A program made the translations under genes and the position numbers. Positions 26,601 to 36,100 of a stretch of 64,000 bases of DNA are shown here, one piece after another. The first letter of the stretch is position 1. Every line of letters begins with the position of its first letter. The notes beneath the pieces were generated by a model that ran no database searches, was not told the DNA's origin, and was given only the letters and a program-made list of their open reading frames with translations. Source of the stretch: an uncultured Methanobrevibacter sp. (GTDB lineage: Archaea; Methanobacteriota; Methanobacteria; Methanobacteriales; Methanobacteriaceae); assembly GCF_900314695.1 (NCBI RefSeq), contig NZ_OMWD01000003.1, forward strand, positions 98,912-162,911, read 5' to 3'.

Positions 26601-27244
26601 ATATCTATGTTACAATTGCTTCCATAAATCAAACTCCATTTTATTGGATTTTTATTTGTAAATGTTGAGTTTTCTATAATAATGTTAGAATCCTTTCCAA
26701 ATATTGCAGATCCGGATTCTGGTGCTGAGTTATCTATAAATTTGTCGTTGGTACTGTAATAGGAACTTTTACCACTACAGTATACTGCGCCTCCGTAATC
26801 TGAGGCATTTGTGTTCATGAATGTCACGTTTTCAGTAATCAGTGTGGCACCTGTCAATTCAATTGCAGTATCCTTGGTATTTTTTAAAATAAGATTTTTC
26901 AAAGTTAATGTGCCTTTTGACACTTTAAACATGACTGTTTTGCCGTCGGCATCAATCACGTGATTGTTTCCATTTATTGTATAATCTTTTTTAAATTCAA
27001 TATGTTTTATTTTGTCAGTTTCTTTAAATTTGTAATCACTTTCTAAAGTTATTGAATCGCCTGATTCCTTTATTTCATTGGATAAATCGTCATATGATTT
27101 TTCGGAAGCATTGGAAAGGACATCCTGTGTGTCAGTCAGTTCCAATGTATCCTGCACTGTCTGATTTGCATCTTCAGCGCAGACGATTCCTGCAGTCATT
27201 ATCAATAAAAATAGAAAGATTATGCTTGATTTTATGATTTTCAA
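23672..27244 (-). CDS. Adhesin-like protein with papain-like (C1) protease domain
   Basis: This 1190-residue secreted protein starts at TTG 27244 with GGAGA upstream; its signal peptide ends at VCAED. Residues about 50-430 are parallel beta-helix repeats (many GGAxY and NxTFxNN motifs). The C1 peptidase domain spans about 480-700: the oxyanion Gln and C497 in TPVKDQGSMGSCWAFG, H640 in GNHYVTLVGW, N670 in CKNSWG. A lectin-like beta domain follows, then Ig-like repeats and a very basic Lys-rich tail from about residue 1030. It contains Asn-X-Ser/Thr sites throughout. It is divergent from the ALP at 27509, with 264 nt between. It probably acts at the cell wall; its substrate is unknown. Confidence 0.88.
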   Translation of the reverse strand: MKIIKSSIIFLFLLIMTAGIVCAEDANQTVQDTLELTDTQDVLSNASEKSYDDLSNEIKESGDSITLESDYKFKETDKIKHIEFKKDYTINGNNHVIDADGKTVMFKVSKGTLTLKNLILKNTKDTAIELTGATLITENVTFMNTNASDYGGAVYCSGKSSYYSTNDKFIDNSAPESGSAIFGKDSNIIIENSTFTNKNPIKWSLIYGSNCNIDISNSVFANTTSRYATAIYNTFKTTIKKSKFINLAATATAGAVAVKGGEPNKYAYLTIDNCEFINVSAAKNAGAVFVDIYGDGGLAKGGLVEILNTLFDKNSAEFGGAILNLGGSLDIFNTTFTNNVAKENGGAVYTSNATVNINNSTFTNNKANENDGYGGAILLDYETATIGECTFTNNVASKGGAIYSYTTLYKIMNSQFKNNSKDDIYTRIDDEGSNITNCGEYTGTINNRDYNYTIRYNGERIILNPQPIKGSAKDKYFNLNDLGLVTPVKDQGSMGSCWAFGAAGAFESSFLIATGKEIDISENNIQNFGLRYSPYGMMTDVEEGDLYMSTSYFVSWFGAVNTSDDTYDELGKISSISYNPGDAYRTVNAVYINIQNKNAIKQYLTKYGAMNLFVYGASSNDPSYSPKYKSIYNSKYNGNHYVTLVGWDDNFSKNKFSTKAPGNGAWICKNSWGTEWGDGGYFYISYYDKSLKAPAGGFTFDNVELYEKLYQNEVNGANKYYYDSDTYGQLFTSQNGDIIAAVGTYFEKAKSPYTIKIFLNNRPVYTQSGKSTHAGYETIKLNKYIAVDPNSTFEIRIQSTSMPYVENMRTPTINGTNYMIENGKIIDLGAKNVIAPVKAYTYHSKNITKDVVKYLDNNETIFTVYNVFEADTIQASFNNKNYTIQITNGTGNVSLGVLATGDYLVTITYLNQTFSSAVIVKTTLFTNDEKSMTIAYNAKSPTFGVQFLDSNGKPLNNTNVTFKFDNKSYTQETDAKGIYEYPINPKSKIGKHYIDYVNPVTGEKLRVTINIVSRFVGNKNVNMYYYDGHTYKVRVRDDNGQFVGKNQIVTIKIGKKTYKVKTNKNGYATLKIPSKITPGKYTIKATYKGQTVKNKLTVKQVLKTKKTVTVKKSAKKLVLSATLKKGKTAIKSKIVKFKVNGKTYKGKTNKKGIAKVTIKKAAINKLKVKKYTIKVSYLYDAVKSTLKVRR

Positions 27245-27508
27245 TTTAATCTTCTCCCTATTTTATGATTATAACTTTTGTATATTATTATATAAAAATT
27301 ATAATTGTTTTCTTCAAATATTCAATATTTTGTTGAATTGTTTGCTTATTTTTCTGTATTGCTATGTTTTGGTTTTTGTAGTGGTAATAATTATATTCCA
27401 TTTTTACAATCATATTTTAATAAAATTTAAATATGCTTTATGTTAAAAATAGTTATCATGTATTCAAGTATATTTGAATGCTGTTATCAATTATGTTGAG
27501 GTAATATA
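27245..27508. promoter_or_regulatory. Divergent intergenic region between two adhesin genes
   Basis: This 264-nt AT-rich gap contains no gene. A TATA-like TTTAAATA around 27425-27433 could serve the plus-strand adhesin, whose GAGGT binding site is at 27498-27502. A TATATAA-like element around 27285-27295 could serve the minus-strand gene. Confidence 0.4.
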
Positions 27509-30500
27509 TTGAAATTTAGTAAAATGATTTTTCTAACAGTTGTTTTATTGGCTATTTTATCTCTTGGTGCTGTAAGCGCACAAGAGGCTAATGATTCACT
27601 TCAGTTAGATTCTAGTGATAATTTTATTTTAAATGACGATTCTACCACTCCTGTAAATAATGATAAGGCTGTCTATGTCGAAACTGACGGTGATGATGCA
27701 GGATCAGGTAGTGAAAATAGCCCGTATGCTTCAATAAATAAGGCAATATCAAGCGTTAACGCATCTGATAATGCAGTTATCTATTTGGGCAACGGAAATT
27801 TTGTAGGTGAAAATAACACTGACTTGAGCATTAAACTTGCTCATAAAAACTATAATGGTAGTTTGACCATTATTGGTCAGGGTAGTAAAACTGTAATAGA
27901 TGCAAATGGAACATCTCAAATCTTCAAATCCATAAGTGCTGATTCAATTGTAACATTAATGAACATTACTTTCATTAACGGTAAAGGTAAGTTAGGTTCA
28001 GCCATTTCAAATTCCGGTGATTTGACTATTGACGGATGTACCTTTGAAAATAACTCTGCTATCACATATGCTACAGTTTACCAGGATGATTCAAATAATT
28101 TAAGAATATATAATTCAGTATTCAAAGGAAATACCGCTGATTCAGGTAACTCTGCAGTTTATTTCAGTGAATATTCAGATTCTAAAAAATTTGAAGTTGA
28201 AATAGTTAATTCCACTTTCATCAACGGTACAACTTCATACAATTGGGCCGACTCTTCATGTGTCTTTATTGAAAACCCGAATTATGTTTTGGTTGAAAAT
28301 AACAGATTCATTTCAACCAGCGGTACTGGAAAAGGCAGTGCACTGTATGCAAGAAGTAATAATGGTAAAATTATTGGAAACACATTTAAAGACTGTTCCT
28401 ATGATGGGTCCAGTGATGGTGCAATATTATACATTGCAGGTAATGGAGTATATCTTGAAGGGAATACCTTTGAAAACTTCACTTCAACTAATGAAGTTCC
28501 AATTTACGCTTTAATGAACTTCAATGCAAAATTGGCTTTCAATGACTTGTTGGTTGATGGAACTTCCTTCAAATTAACCTGTAACATAACCGATGACCAA
28601 AACAACCCAGTATCATCATATTACAAAGTTACATTTTTCTTAAACGGTACTAAAATTGGTGAAACCACTGCAAACAAAGGTGTTGCTGCTTTAGATGTAT
28701 CCAAATATTTGGATAATGGAAAATACGGCTTAACCGGTAGTTATGGTGATGAAAATCCATTAGAATGTGATGTTACTAATGGTACTGTTACTGTTGATTT
28801 CGATCACAACCCTGTCGAATATTGGGTTTCCGCTACTGGAGATGATGAAAAAGGTACTGGTAGTGAAAGCAATCCGTTCAAAACTCTCAAACATGCATTG
28901 GATACTGCATTGACAGATTCCGTAGATATTACAATTCGTATGAAAGATGGTTTATACAATGAAACTGGTGATTATGGATTATCTTACAGTAATGTAGCTA
29001 AAATAGCCATTATTGGTGAAAACTATGGAAAAACAATAATCAGTGCTAATAATAATGGTCGTTTCGTAACTTTAGGCGTTAACACTGATGTGTACATGAA
29101 AAACTTGAAATTGGTAAATGCAACTGGCACATCTTACAGATCTTTTGATGTACGTTACTTGACTATGGAAAACTGTATTGTGGATAACGTACAAAGATTC
29201 TATGCACAAAACAGTCCTTCCCATATCGTATTTAGAAATGTGACCTGGACCAATTCTCAACAATTAATGATGTATAATCCTGAAATTTATGATTCAGTCT
29301 TTGAAAACATTGTTTCTTCAGGTACTGGTAACCTCTGGCTTGCAACTGTAAATGATAAGGACTGGATTATTATTGAAAACTCCAAATTCATAAACATGAC
29401 TTGTACTGGATATTCCGGTTCTGGTGTTGCATATGTCAGCGGTAACTTCAAAAGCCTAAACAACTTATATGATTCCAACAAGGCTACTAGGGACTCCGGT
29501 GCTTTATATGTGACTGCTAATCAAATAATCTCCATTAATGATACATTTATCAACAACCATGCTGACGATAATTATGGTGCAGCTTCATTCTATCCAAATG
29601 GTGAAAATGCAACATGTCATATTGAAAATGCTAAATTCATCAACAACACTGCAGGTAAAAATGGTGGAGCTGTAGCTTTATACGGTGGAGAAGTCATTAA
29701 TACAATATTTGAAAACAACATTGCAGGCGCTAACGGTGGGGCAATTGTAATGCCTACTCATTCCTCATATGTCTACTTGTATGATTTGACCTTAAGTGGT
29801 GTATCATTCAAAAACAACAATGCAACTGACGGTACTGATATTTATATAACTCCTTCTTCCAATGCAAACAATTTACACTGTAACTTAAACGGCATGACCG
29901 TAAAATTAAACGATTTAACTACCAAAACATTAGAGGATGAAGTTTCAGCTGAAGTAACCCATGAATCAGGTGCTGTCATCAGTGGAGGAATAGTTACCTT
30001 CTACATGGACGGTTCCCGTATGGGTGAAGGTGCTGTTGAAAACGGTGTTGCAAAATTAGACTTCTTAGGATTTAAAAACAACGGAACATTTGCATTATCC
30101 GGTAATTACAGCAATGAAGCTAAAGATACTAAATATGTAAACGGTACTATAACTGTTGTTTTAGACCCATTAAAAGATAATGTGACATTATATGTTTCCG
30201 ATGCTAAGGGTGACGATGTAAAAGGTACTGGTAGTATTGATGCTCCTTATAAAACAATCCAAACAGCTTTAATCAATGGATACAAACAATCTGCTGTTAT
30301 CGTTGTTCGTGTTTTAGAAGGAACTTACTCAGGTGAAGGAAACACCAATTTAACTGTTGCCAGTTCATTAGATATTACAATTGTCGGTGATGGTAGAAAT
30401 AAAACACTTATTGATGGCAGGGACTTGGATTGGTTCTTGAACATCGCAACTGGTAATGGTATTGTTAAAGTGGCCAATATGACTGTAGCTAACGTAACAA

Positions 30501-32965
30501 TGAACTATGTCGATGCTAAAAAATACAACCAACATCCTGCAATCTCCATTGAAAACGGCGCTGTTATCTCCATTGAAAATATGGAATTCATCAGATGTCA
30601 TGGTACTGAAGGTGGAGCAATATTCAACGAAGGAACAATGTCTGTAAAAGATTCCTTGTTCTTCAACAATGGGGACTCCAACAATGGTGCTGCAATCAAA
30701 AACATGGGTACTTTAACAGTATATTCTTCTGAATTTATTGCAAACCATGCTAAATACTACTCAACCATCTACAACGATGGTGAAATGTTCTTATATGACT
30801 CTTTCATACAAGATTCCATGCGTGTAAACGGTTGGACAGGTAATGCGATGGTAATTGGTGGAAAAGGTAATATTACCATGGTTAACACCACCATTTCAAG
30901 ATCTGGTAAAACCTGTGATGAATTAATCGGAGCAGGTCAAACCTGGGCAAACAATCCTGGATTTGCAATCTCTATCGGTTCAACAGGTAATGTAAAAGTG
31001 GTCAACTCTACAATCGATGGTAATGATATAAATTACAAAGCACAATACATCAGCAATGTTGCTTTCGGAGGTTCTGGAAGTATTGGAGTATTCGTGCCAT
31101 ATGGATTGGAAGTTGTAAACACCAAAATCCTAAACTTGAAAGACATCATTTCCGCTTCCAAAGGTAGCAACCTCATTGATTCATGTTACATAGAAAACGT
31201 AACCTATGTCTCCGAGGGAACTTCATATGACTACAACATGACTGTGGTAAATTCCTACTTCGCTGACGGTACCACCATGGTAACCAAAAAGGATACTTCC
31301 AATGTGGTATTGAACAACAACTGGTGGGGCAGCAACGATAAGCCTGCATACAAAGTGGGCAGTGATGAAGTAAGTCCTGACACATGGTTGGTAATTGCAT
31401 TGGATGTGGATGATGCTGGTGAATTACAAAAAGATGTTATCTTATCATTCAAAGTATCTGACGGTGAAAATGTAACTGATTATGATGCTTCTGCATTTGC
31501 TAGACAATTCACAATCTCTGGTGAAAACGCTACTGTAAATGTCACAGATGGAGAAATAACCGATAAAGTAACTGTTCCTGTTGTTGCTCAAGAAGGTAAA
31601 GGATACAAAATTACTGCTAGTGTTGATAATCAGACTGTTGAGCTAACAAGAATATATGCAGAAATCACTCCAAGTGCTGAACCTGTATATGTTGGTCAAA
31701 ACGTAACTGTAGAAATTGCAGTTCCTGAAAATATAACTGGTAACGTTACTGTCACTATTGATGGTAAAAAATATGTAGCTGCTGTCAACGGAACCAAAGC
31801 TATTGCAATCATTTCTGATTTAGCTATTGGAAATTATTCTGCTAGTGTTGCTTTAATAAATGATGATGTTTACTTCTCTAAAGTAACTAACTTAGATATT
31901 AAAGTTCTCGGTATTGAAATCAATGCTCCAGATGTTGAAAAATACTTCAAAGGATCTCAAAAGTTAGTAATTACTGTAAAAGATAGTGATGGAAATGTTT
32001 TGGCTGGTGAAAAACTCTTAATAACTATTGATGGTAAAGAATATGATGCAACTACAAATGCTAGTGGTATTGCAACATTGGATTTAGATATGGCTGTGGG
32101 TAAATACACTGCAGAAATAGCACTCAATAGTACTAACGCTAGTGCAAGCATAACTATTAAGTCAACTGTTCCTGAAGAAAATGAAACTGAAGCTAAAGTT
32201 GCTAATAATGGATTTGAAGTTAAATTCATTGATTCTGAAGGTAATCCATTAGCTAATGCTTCTGTTGTCATGAGTGTAAACGGTAAAAACATTACCAAAA
32301 CCACTGATGCAAATGGTATTGCTAAATTGACTAAAGCAGAAATCGGATCTAAAGCTGGTACCTACACTGTTACTGCTTATAATCCGGTCACTAACGAAAC
32401 CGCTGTTTACAATGTTACAATCATTAACAGATTGACTGGTAATAAGAACATTAACATGTACTACTTCGATGGAACAAAATATTCCGTTAATGTATATGGT
32501 GATGACGGTAAACTTGTTGGCAAAAACCAAATTGTGGTTGTAAAAATAGGTAAGAAAACTTACAAAGTAAAAACCAATGCTAAAGGAAAAGCTATTCTTA
32601 AAATACCTAATACAATTACACCGGGTAAATATACAATAACAGCTAAATACAAAGATCAAACTGTTAAAAACACTTTAAAAGTTAAACAAGTCTTAAAAAC
32701 TACCAAAACAGTTAAAGTTAAAAAATCTGCTAAAAAATTAATTTTAAAAGCAACCCTTAAAAAAGGAAAAGTTGCTATTAAAAACAAAAAAATAACATTC
32801 AAATTTAAAGGTAAAACATATAAGGCAAAAACCAATAAAAAAGGTCTTGCTAAAGTTACCGTTAAGAAAAATGTTATTAAAAAATTAAAAGTAGGTAAAA
32901 AATACACTGTTAAAGTTACTTACTTAAAAGATACTGTAAAAGGAACTGTTAAAGTTAGAAAATAG
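27509..32965 (+). CDS. Large adhesin-like protein with three beta-helix modules and Ig-like tail
   Basis: This 1818-residue secreted protein has TTG 27509 as start, with GAGGT 6 nt upstream; the signal peptide ends at VSAQE. Three beta-helix modules each open with a GDDxxGxGS...P(Y/F) motif, near residues 51, 436 and 894. The last ends in NNNWWGSNDKP near residue 1271. The C-terminal 420 or so residues are Ig-like repeats with the KTYKVKTNxKG pattern. They end in a Lys-rich tail that is clearly homologous to the tail of the divergent ALP. No protease motif and no membrane anchor are seen, so retention by the basic tail on the wall is likely (inference). Confidence 0.88.
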   Translation: MKFSKMIFLTVVLLAILSLGAVSAQEANDSLQLDSSDNFILNDDSTTPVNNDKAVYVETDGDDAGSGSENSPYASINKAISSVNASDNAVIYLGNGNFVGENNTDLSIKLAHKNYNGSLTIIGQGSKTVIDANGTSQIFKSISADSIVTLMNITFINGKGKLGSAISNSGDLTIDGCTFENNSAITYATVYQDDSNNLRIYNSVFKGNTADSGNSAVYFSEYSDSKKFEVEIVNSTFINGTTSYNWADSSCVFIENPNYVLVENNRFISTSGTGKGSALYARSNNGKIIGNTFKDCSYDGSSDGAILYIAGNGVYLEGNTFENFTSTNEVPIYALMNFNAKLAFNDLLVDGTSFKLTCNITDDQNNPVSSYYKVTFFLNGTKIGETTANKGVAALDVSKYLDNGKYGLTGSYGDENPLECDVTNGTVTVDFDHNPVEYWVSATGDDEKGTGSESNPFKTLKHALDTALTDSVDITIRMKDGLYNETGDYGLSYSNVAKIAIIGENYGKTIISANNNGRFVTLGVNTDVYMKNLKLVNATGTSYRSFDVRYLTMENCIVDNVQRFYAQNSPSHIVFRNVTWTNSQQLMMYNPEIYDSVFENIVSSGTGNLWLATVNDKDWIIIENSKFINMTCTGYSGSGVAYVSGNFKSLNNLYDSNKATRDSGALYVTANQIISINDTFINNHADDNYGAASFYPNGENATCHIENAKFINNTAGKNGGAVALYGGEVINTIFENNIAGANGGAIVMPTHSSYVYLYDLTLSGVSFKNNNATDGTDIYITPSSNANNLHCNLNGMTVKLNDLTTKTLEDEVSAEVTHESGAVISGGIVTFYMDGSRMGEGAVENGVAKLDFLGFKNNGTFALSGNYSNEAKDTKYVNGTITVVLDPLKDNVTLYVSDAKGDDVKGTGSIDAPYKTIQTALINGYKQSAVIVVRVLEGTYSGEGNTNLTVASSLDITIVGDGRNKTLIDGRDLDWFLNIATGNGIVKVANMTVANVTMNYVDAKKYNQHPAISIENGAVISIENMEFIRCHGTEGGAIFNEGTMSVKDSLFFNNGDSNNGAAIKNMGTLTVYSSEFIANHAKYYSTIYNDGEMFLYDSFIQDSMRVNGWTGNAMVIGGKGNITMVNTTISRSGKTCDELIGAGQTWANNPGFAISIGSTGNVKVVNSTIDGNDINYKAQYISNVAFGGSGSIGVFVPYGLEVVNTKILNLKDIISASKGSNLIDSCYIENVTYVSEGTSYDYNMTVVNSYFADGTTMVTKKDTSNVVLNNNWWGSNDKPAYKVGSDEVSPDTWLVIALDVDDAGELQKDVILSFKVSDGENVTDYDASAFARQFTISGENATVNVTDGEITDKVTVPVVAQEGKGYKITASVDNQTVELTRIYAEITPSAEPVYVGQNVTVEIAVPENITGNVTVTIDGKKYVAAVNGTKAIAIISDLAIGNYSASVALINDDVYFSKVTNLDIKVLGIEINAPDVEKYFKGSQKLVITVKDSDGNVLAGEKLLITIDGKEYDATTNASGIATLDLDMAVGKYTAEIALNSTNASASITIKSTVPEENETEAKVANNGFEVKFIDSEGNPLANASVVMSVNGKNITKTTDANGIAKLTKAEIGSKAGTYTVTAYNPVTNETAVYNVTIINRLTGNKNINMYYFDGTKYSVNVYGDDGKLVGKNQIVVVKIGKKTYKVKTNAKGKAILKIPNTITPGKYTITAKYKDQTVKNTLKVKQVLKTTKTVKVKKSAKKLILKATLKKGKVAIKNKKITFKFKGKTYKAKTNKKGLAKVTVKKNVIKKLKVGKKYTVKVTYLKDTVKGTVKVRK

Positions 32966-33045
32966 GGTTTTAACCTAAACCTTATTTTCATTATTTTTTT
33001 TTAAAATTTCTATTTTTATCAAGTGTACTTGTTTTTTTGACAACT

Positions 33046-33053
33046 TTTAAATA
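33046..33053 (+). promoter_or_regulatory. TATA box of the two-gene adhesin operon
   Basis: TTTAAATA preceded by AACTT fits an archaeal TATA box. It predicts a transcript start near 33076 and a leader of about 55 nt that contains the palindrome at 33090-33108. Confidence 0.5.
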
Positions 33054-33089
33054 CATTGTTGTAAAAAAATTATAACATAATAAACTTTG

Positions 33090-33108
33090 AATTATTTTCA
33101 AAATAATT
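33090..33108 (+). repeat. Perfect 9-bp inverted repeat in adhesin leader
   Basis: AATTATTTT, one C, then AAAATAATT. It lies between the TATA box and the binding site GAGGTGG (33121-33127). It could form a weak hairpin in the leader or bind a dimeric regulator. Confidence 0.5.
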
Positions 33109-33131
33109 TGATTTAATTTTGAGGTGGAAAT

Positions 33132-36100
33132 ATTAAAAATAGAAATATTCTGGCATTGCTGTTAATTATTTGTGTTATTGGCTTAACTTTAAATGCAGTA
33201 TCAGCTTTCAATGAAACTGATGGTGACAGTAATGTATTTTCCATAAATGAGAATATTGAACCTCAAAAAATTAAAATTTCAGATGATGGTGTCGTGGAGA
33301 GTAATTCTGATGCCAATAATTTAACTTCAGAAGGCGGAAACACATTTGAAATTACTCAAATTACTTATGAAAATTATTTCAATCCAAGAGACGGTACAAT
33401 TTTGCCGAACAGTGGAATTACAAGTGGTGACACAATAAAAATAGGAAATATATCCAACAGGGCATTTGTCATAGACCGTCCACTCACTGTAATGCCAATC
33501 ACTTCAAACGACAAGATTACAAATGGTTATATTCATTTAATCAAGGGTAGTGACGGTTCAACCATAACAAATCTTACAATTAACAATACAAAGGGCACAT
33601 TGACATTTAGAGGTGCAACCGTCGGTCAATTGCATGGTATCTGGTTAACTAATTCCAATTATAATCTAATTTCATATAATACAATCAGAATTGCCAATAC
33701 TGGAGGAGTTTATGCCATGCCTATGGGCTGGTCCAGCAATAACAGAATCATTTACAATGATATGAAAACTTATATTTCATCAAACATTATTATGGGCCAA
33801 TGTCATTATAATTTAATATCTCATAACAGTCTTGAGGTATTGTCCTATTCTGACCTATCCGTTACTAATTTAATTTACTTCAATCCGTTCAATCATGCAG
33901 ATTATTCAGGTTCTCCATTATGTCTTGGCAATATAATTTCTTACAATTATCTTAAAGGATTCTGCACACTTCCAATGTCCATCATTTTGCAGATGACTTA
34001 TGCAAATCATGATGGAACTGTTGTTGCCAACAATACTATTTTCAAAGGGTCATTTGGTATTAATTTAAATGGTGACAATGTATCCGTTTATGGAAATGTT
34101 GTGGATAATAGTGCTACAGGCATAAATGTTGCTGGAAAAAATTTCAAGGTATATAACAACACTGTAAGCGGCAGCAATCAAAAAGCGGGAATTCAGGTAG
34201 CAAACAATGATAATTCAACTTCCAAGGTCTATGACAACAATGTTACATTTGTTGATGTCGTATCTGCCATGAGTATAACAGGCAATGTCGATGCACATGA
34301 CAATATAATAAATGTCAGGAACTATGGAATAGGAATATCCATCAGTGAAGATGGGGCAAACGTTCATGACAACAGAATCAAGACAAACAATGATGATGGC
34401 ATATCTATTTTGGGCAGTAACAATAAGGTTGACAATAATATAATAACTACCAATGCAAGGGGAGTTTCAATACCTGCAAAAGGAAACGGCATTAGATATT
34501 ATAATAATACGATTTCACGAAACACCATTACAAGCGACAGCTATGGTGTTTACATTGCGGGATTGGTATACAATACGGTCATTGTTGACAATGTTATAGA
34601 GACAAATAGCAGTGTCGGTATTTACAAGGATATTACTGATGAACTGTCTACTCGTGAAGAGGACAATATGGTGAATGGTGTCATACTGAAATCCACTGCA
34701 GTAATTATTAACGATACCAACTATTATGATTTCTTTGATAAGGATGGAAATCTGATGTATGAGTTTCCGGAAGGCAAAACTAAAGTACTAATATTAACAT
34801 TCCTGACAAATAAGAATATAGTTCTAAATGAAAAAATTAATGTGATAAGTAATAAATTAAGTAATTTGCTATTTAACGTCACAATAACATTTAAAAATAA
34901 CTCAAGCGGATCACTCATTCGTGATTTTAATTTTATAAACAATAACCGTAAAGCTATTGTACTTGATAACGTAAAGGATGTCAGCATTACTAAAAATAAC
35001 ATTAATGCTGAATTCAAAAAGGGAAGTTCGGACGATTCAGTTATCTTGATTAAAAATATTTGTGAAAATTCAATTTTCTCAAATAACAATATATTCATTA
35101 ACTCCAAACGCAGCAATGTTTATGCAATTAAAGCAAATGATAATAATGTCTATCATGGATTTTTATTTGCTAACAATACCATAATTATGATTTCATCATC
35201 TGACTGTACTGCAATTTCTGCAGATTATTTGAGTGATTCTAAATTGAAATCAAACAATATTAATATTATATCCAACGGAACTTCATTAGGATTTGATTTA
35301 TCTAACTCATTGGATGGTGTTGAACTGTCCGGCAATGAAATAATAATTCATGCGGATAAAAACGCATATTTAATCAAATTATCCAACGTTAATAATTCAA
35401 CAATACATGATAATAAGTTATATGCACAAGCAAGTGAAGCTTATGGAATCTATGCAGTTAATTTAGCAGATGTTTCATTTAATGGAAATAATATTTCAAC
35501 TTTTGGATGTGGTGGAAATTCAATATCTGGTTCAAATTGCAATAATTTGACCGTATTTAATAATTTAATTCACACAAACACTTCAAATCCAATCTTATTC
35601 ACTGAAAATGTCAAATCCAACTCATTCATCATTGATGACGATAATTATGGTGTCTATTTTGATAAAAATGGAAACTTAAAAAGCGATTTGGTTGGTGAAA
35701 AAGCTACATTGATTTTAAATTTGACAAATAATCAGATTCTTAAAATCAACTCTGCTATTGAAATTTCTTCATTTGATGATGTTTCAGTATCGGCTTCCAT
35801 AATATTTGGTGATAATGCTTCAAATTCAAAAATATATGGAATTAATTTTGTAAATGCTAGCATTACCTCAATCAATGCTTCAAATATTCAAATATTTAAA
35901 AATACTTTTTCAAACTCCACATTAACATTTTGTGCTGCTGAAAAGAGTATATTTAAAAACAATGATGTTTCAGAGGAATCCAAAATTATCATAAACAATG
36001 CAAAATCAATTCAAATTTTAAATAACACTTTCAACATAACTTCCAGTAATTTAAAAGTCATTTCTATTTTAAATGCTCAAAATACATTAATTAAAGATAA

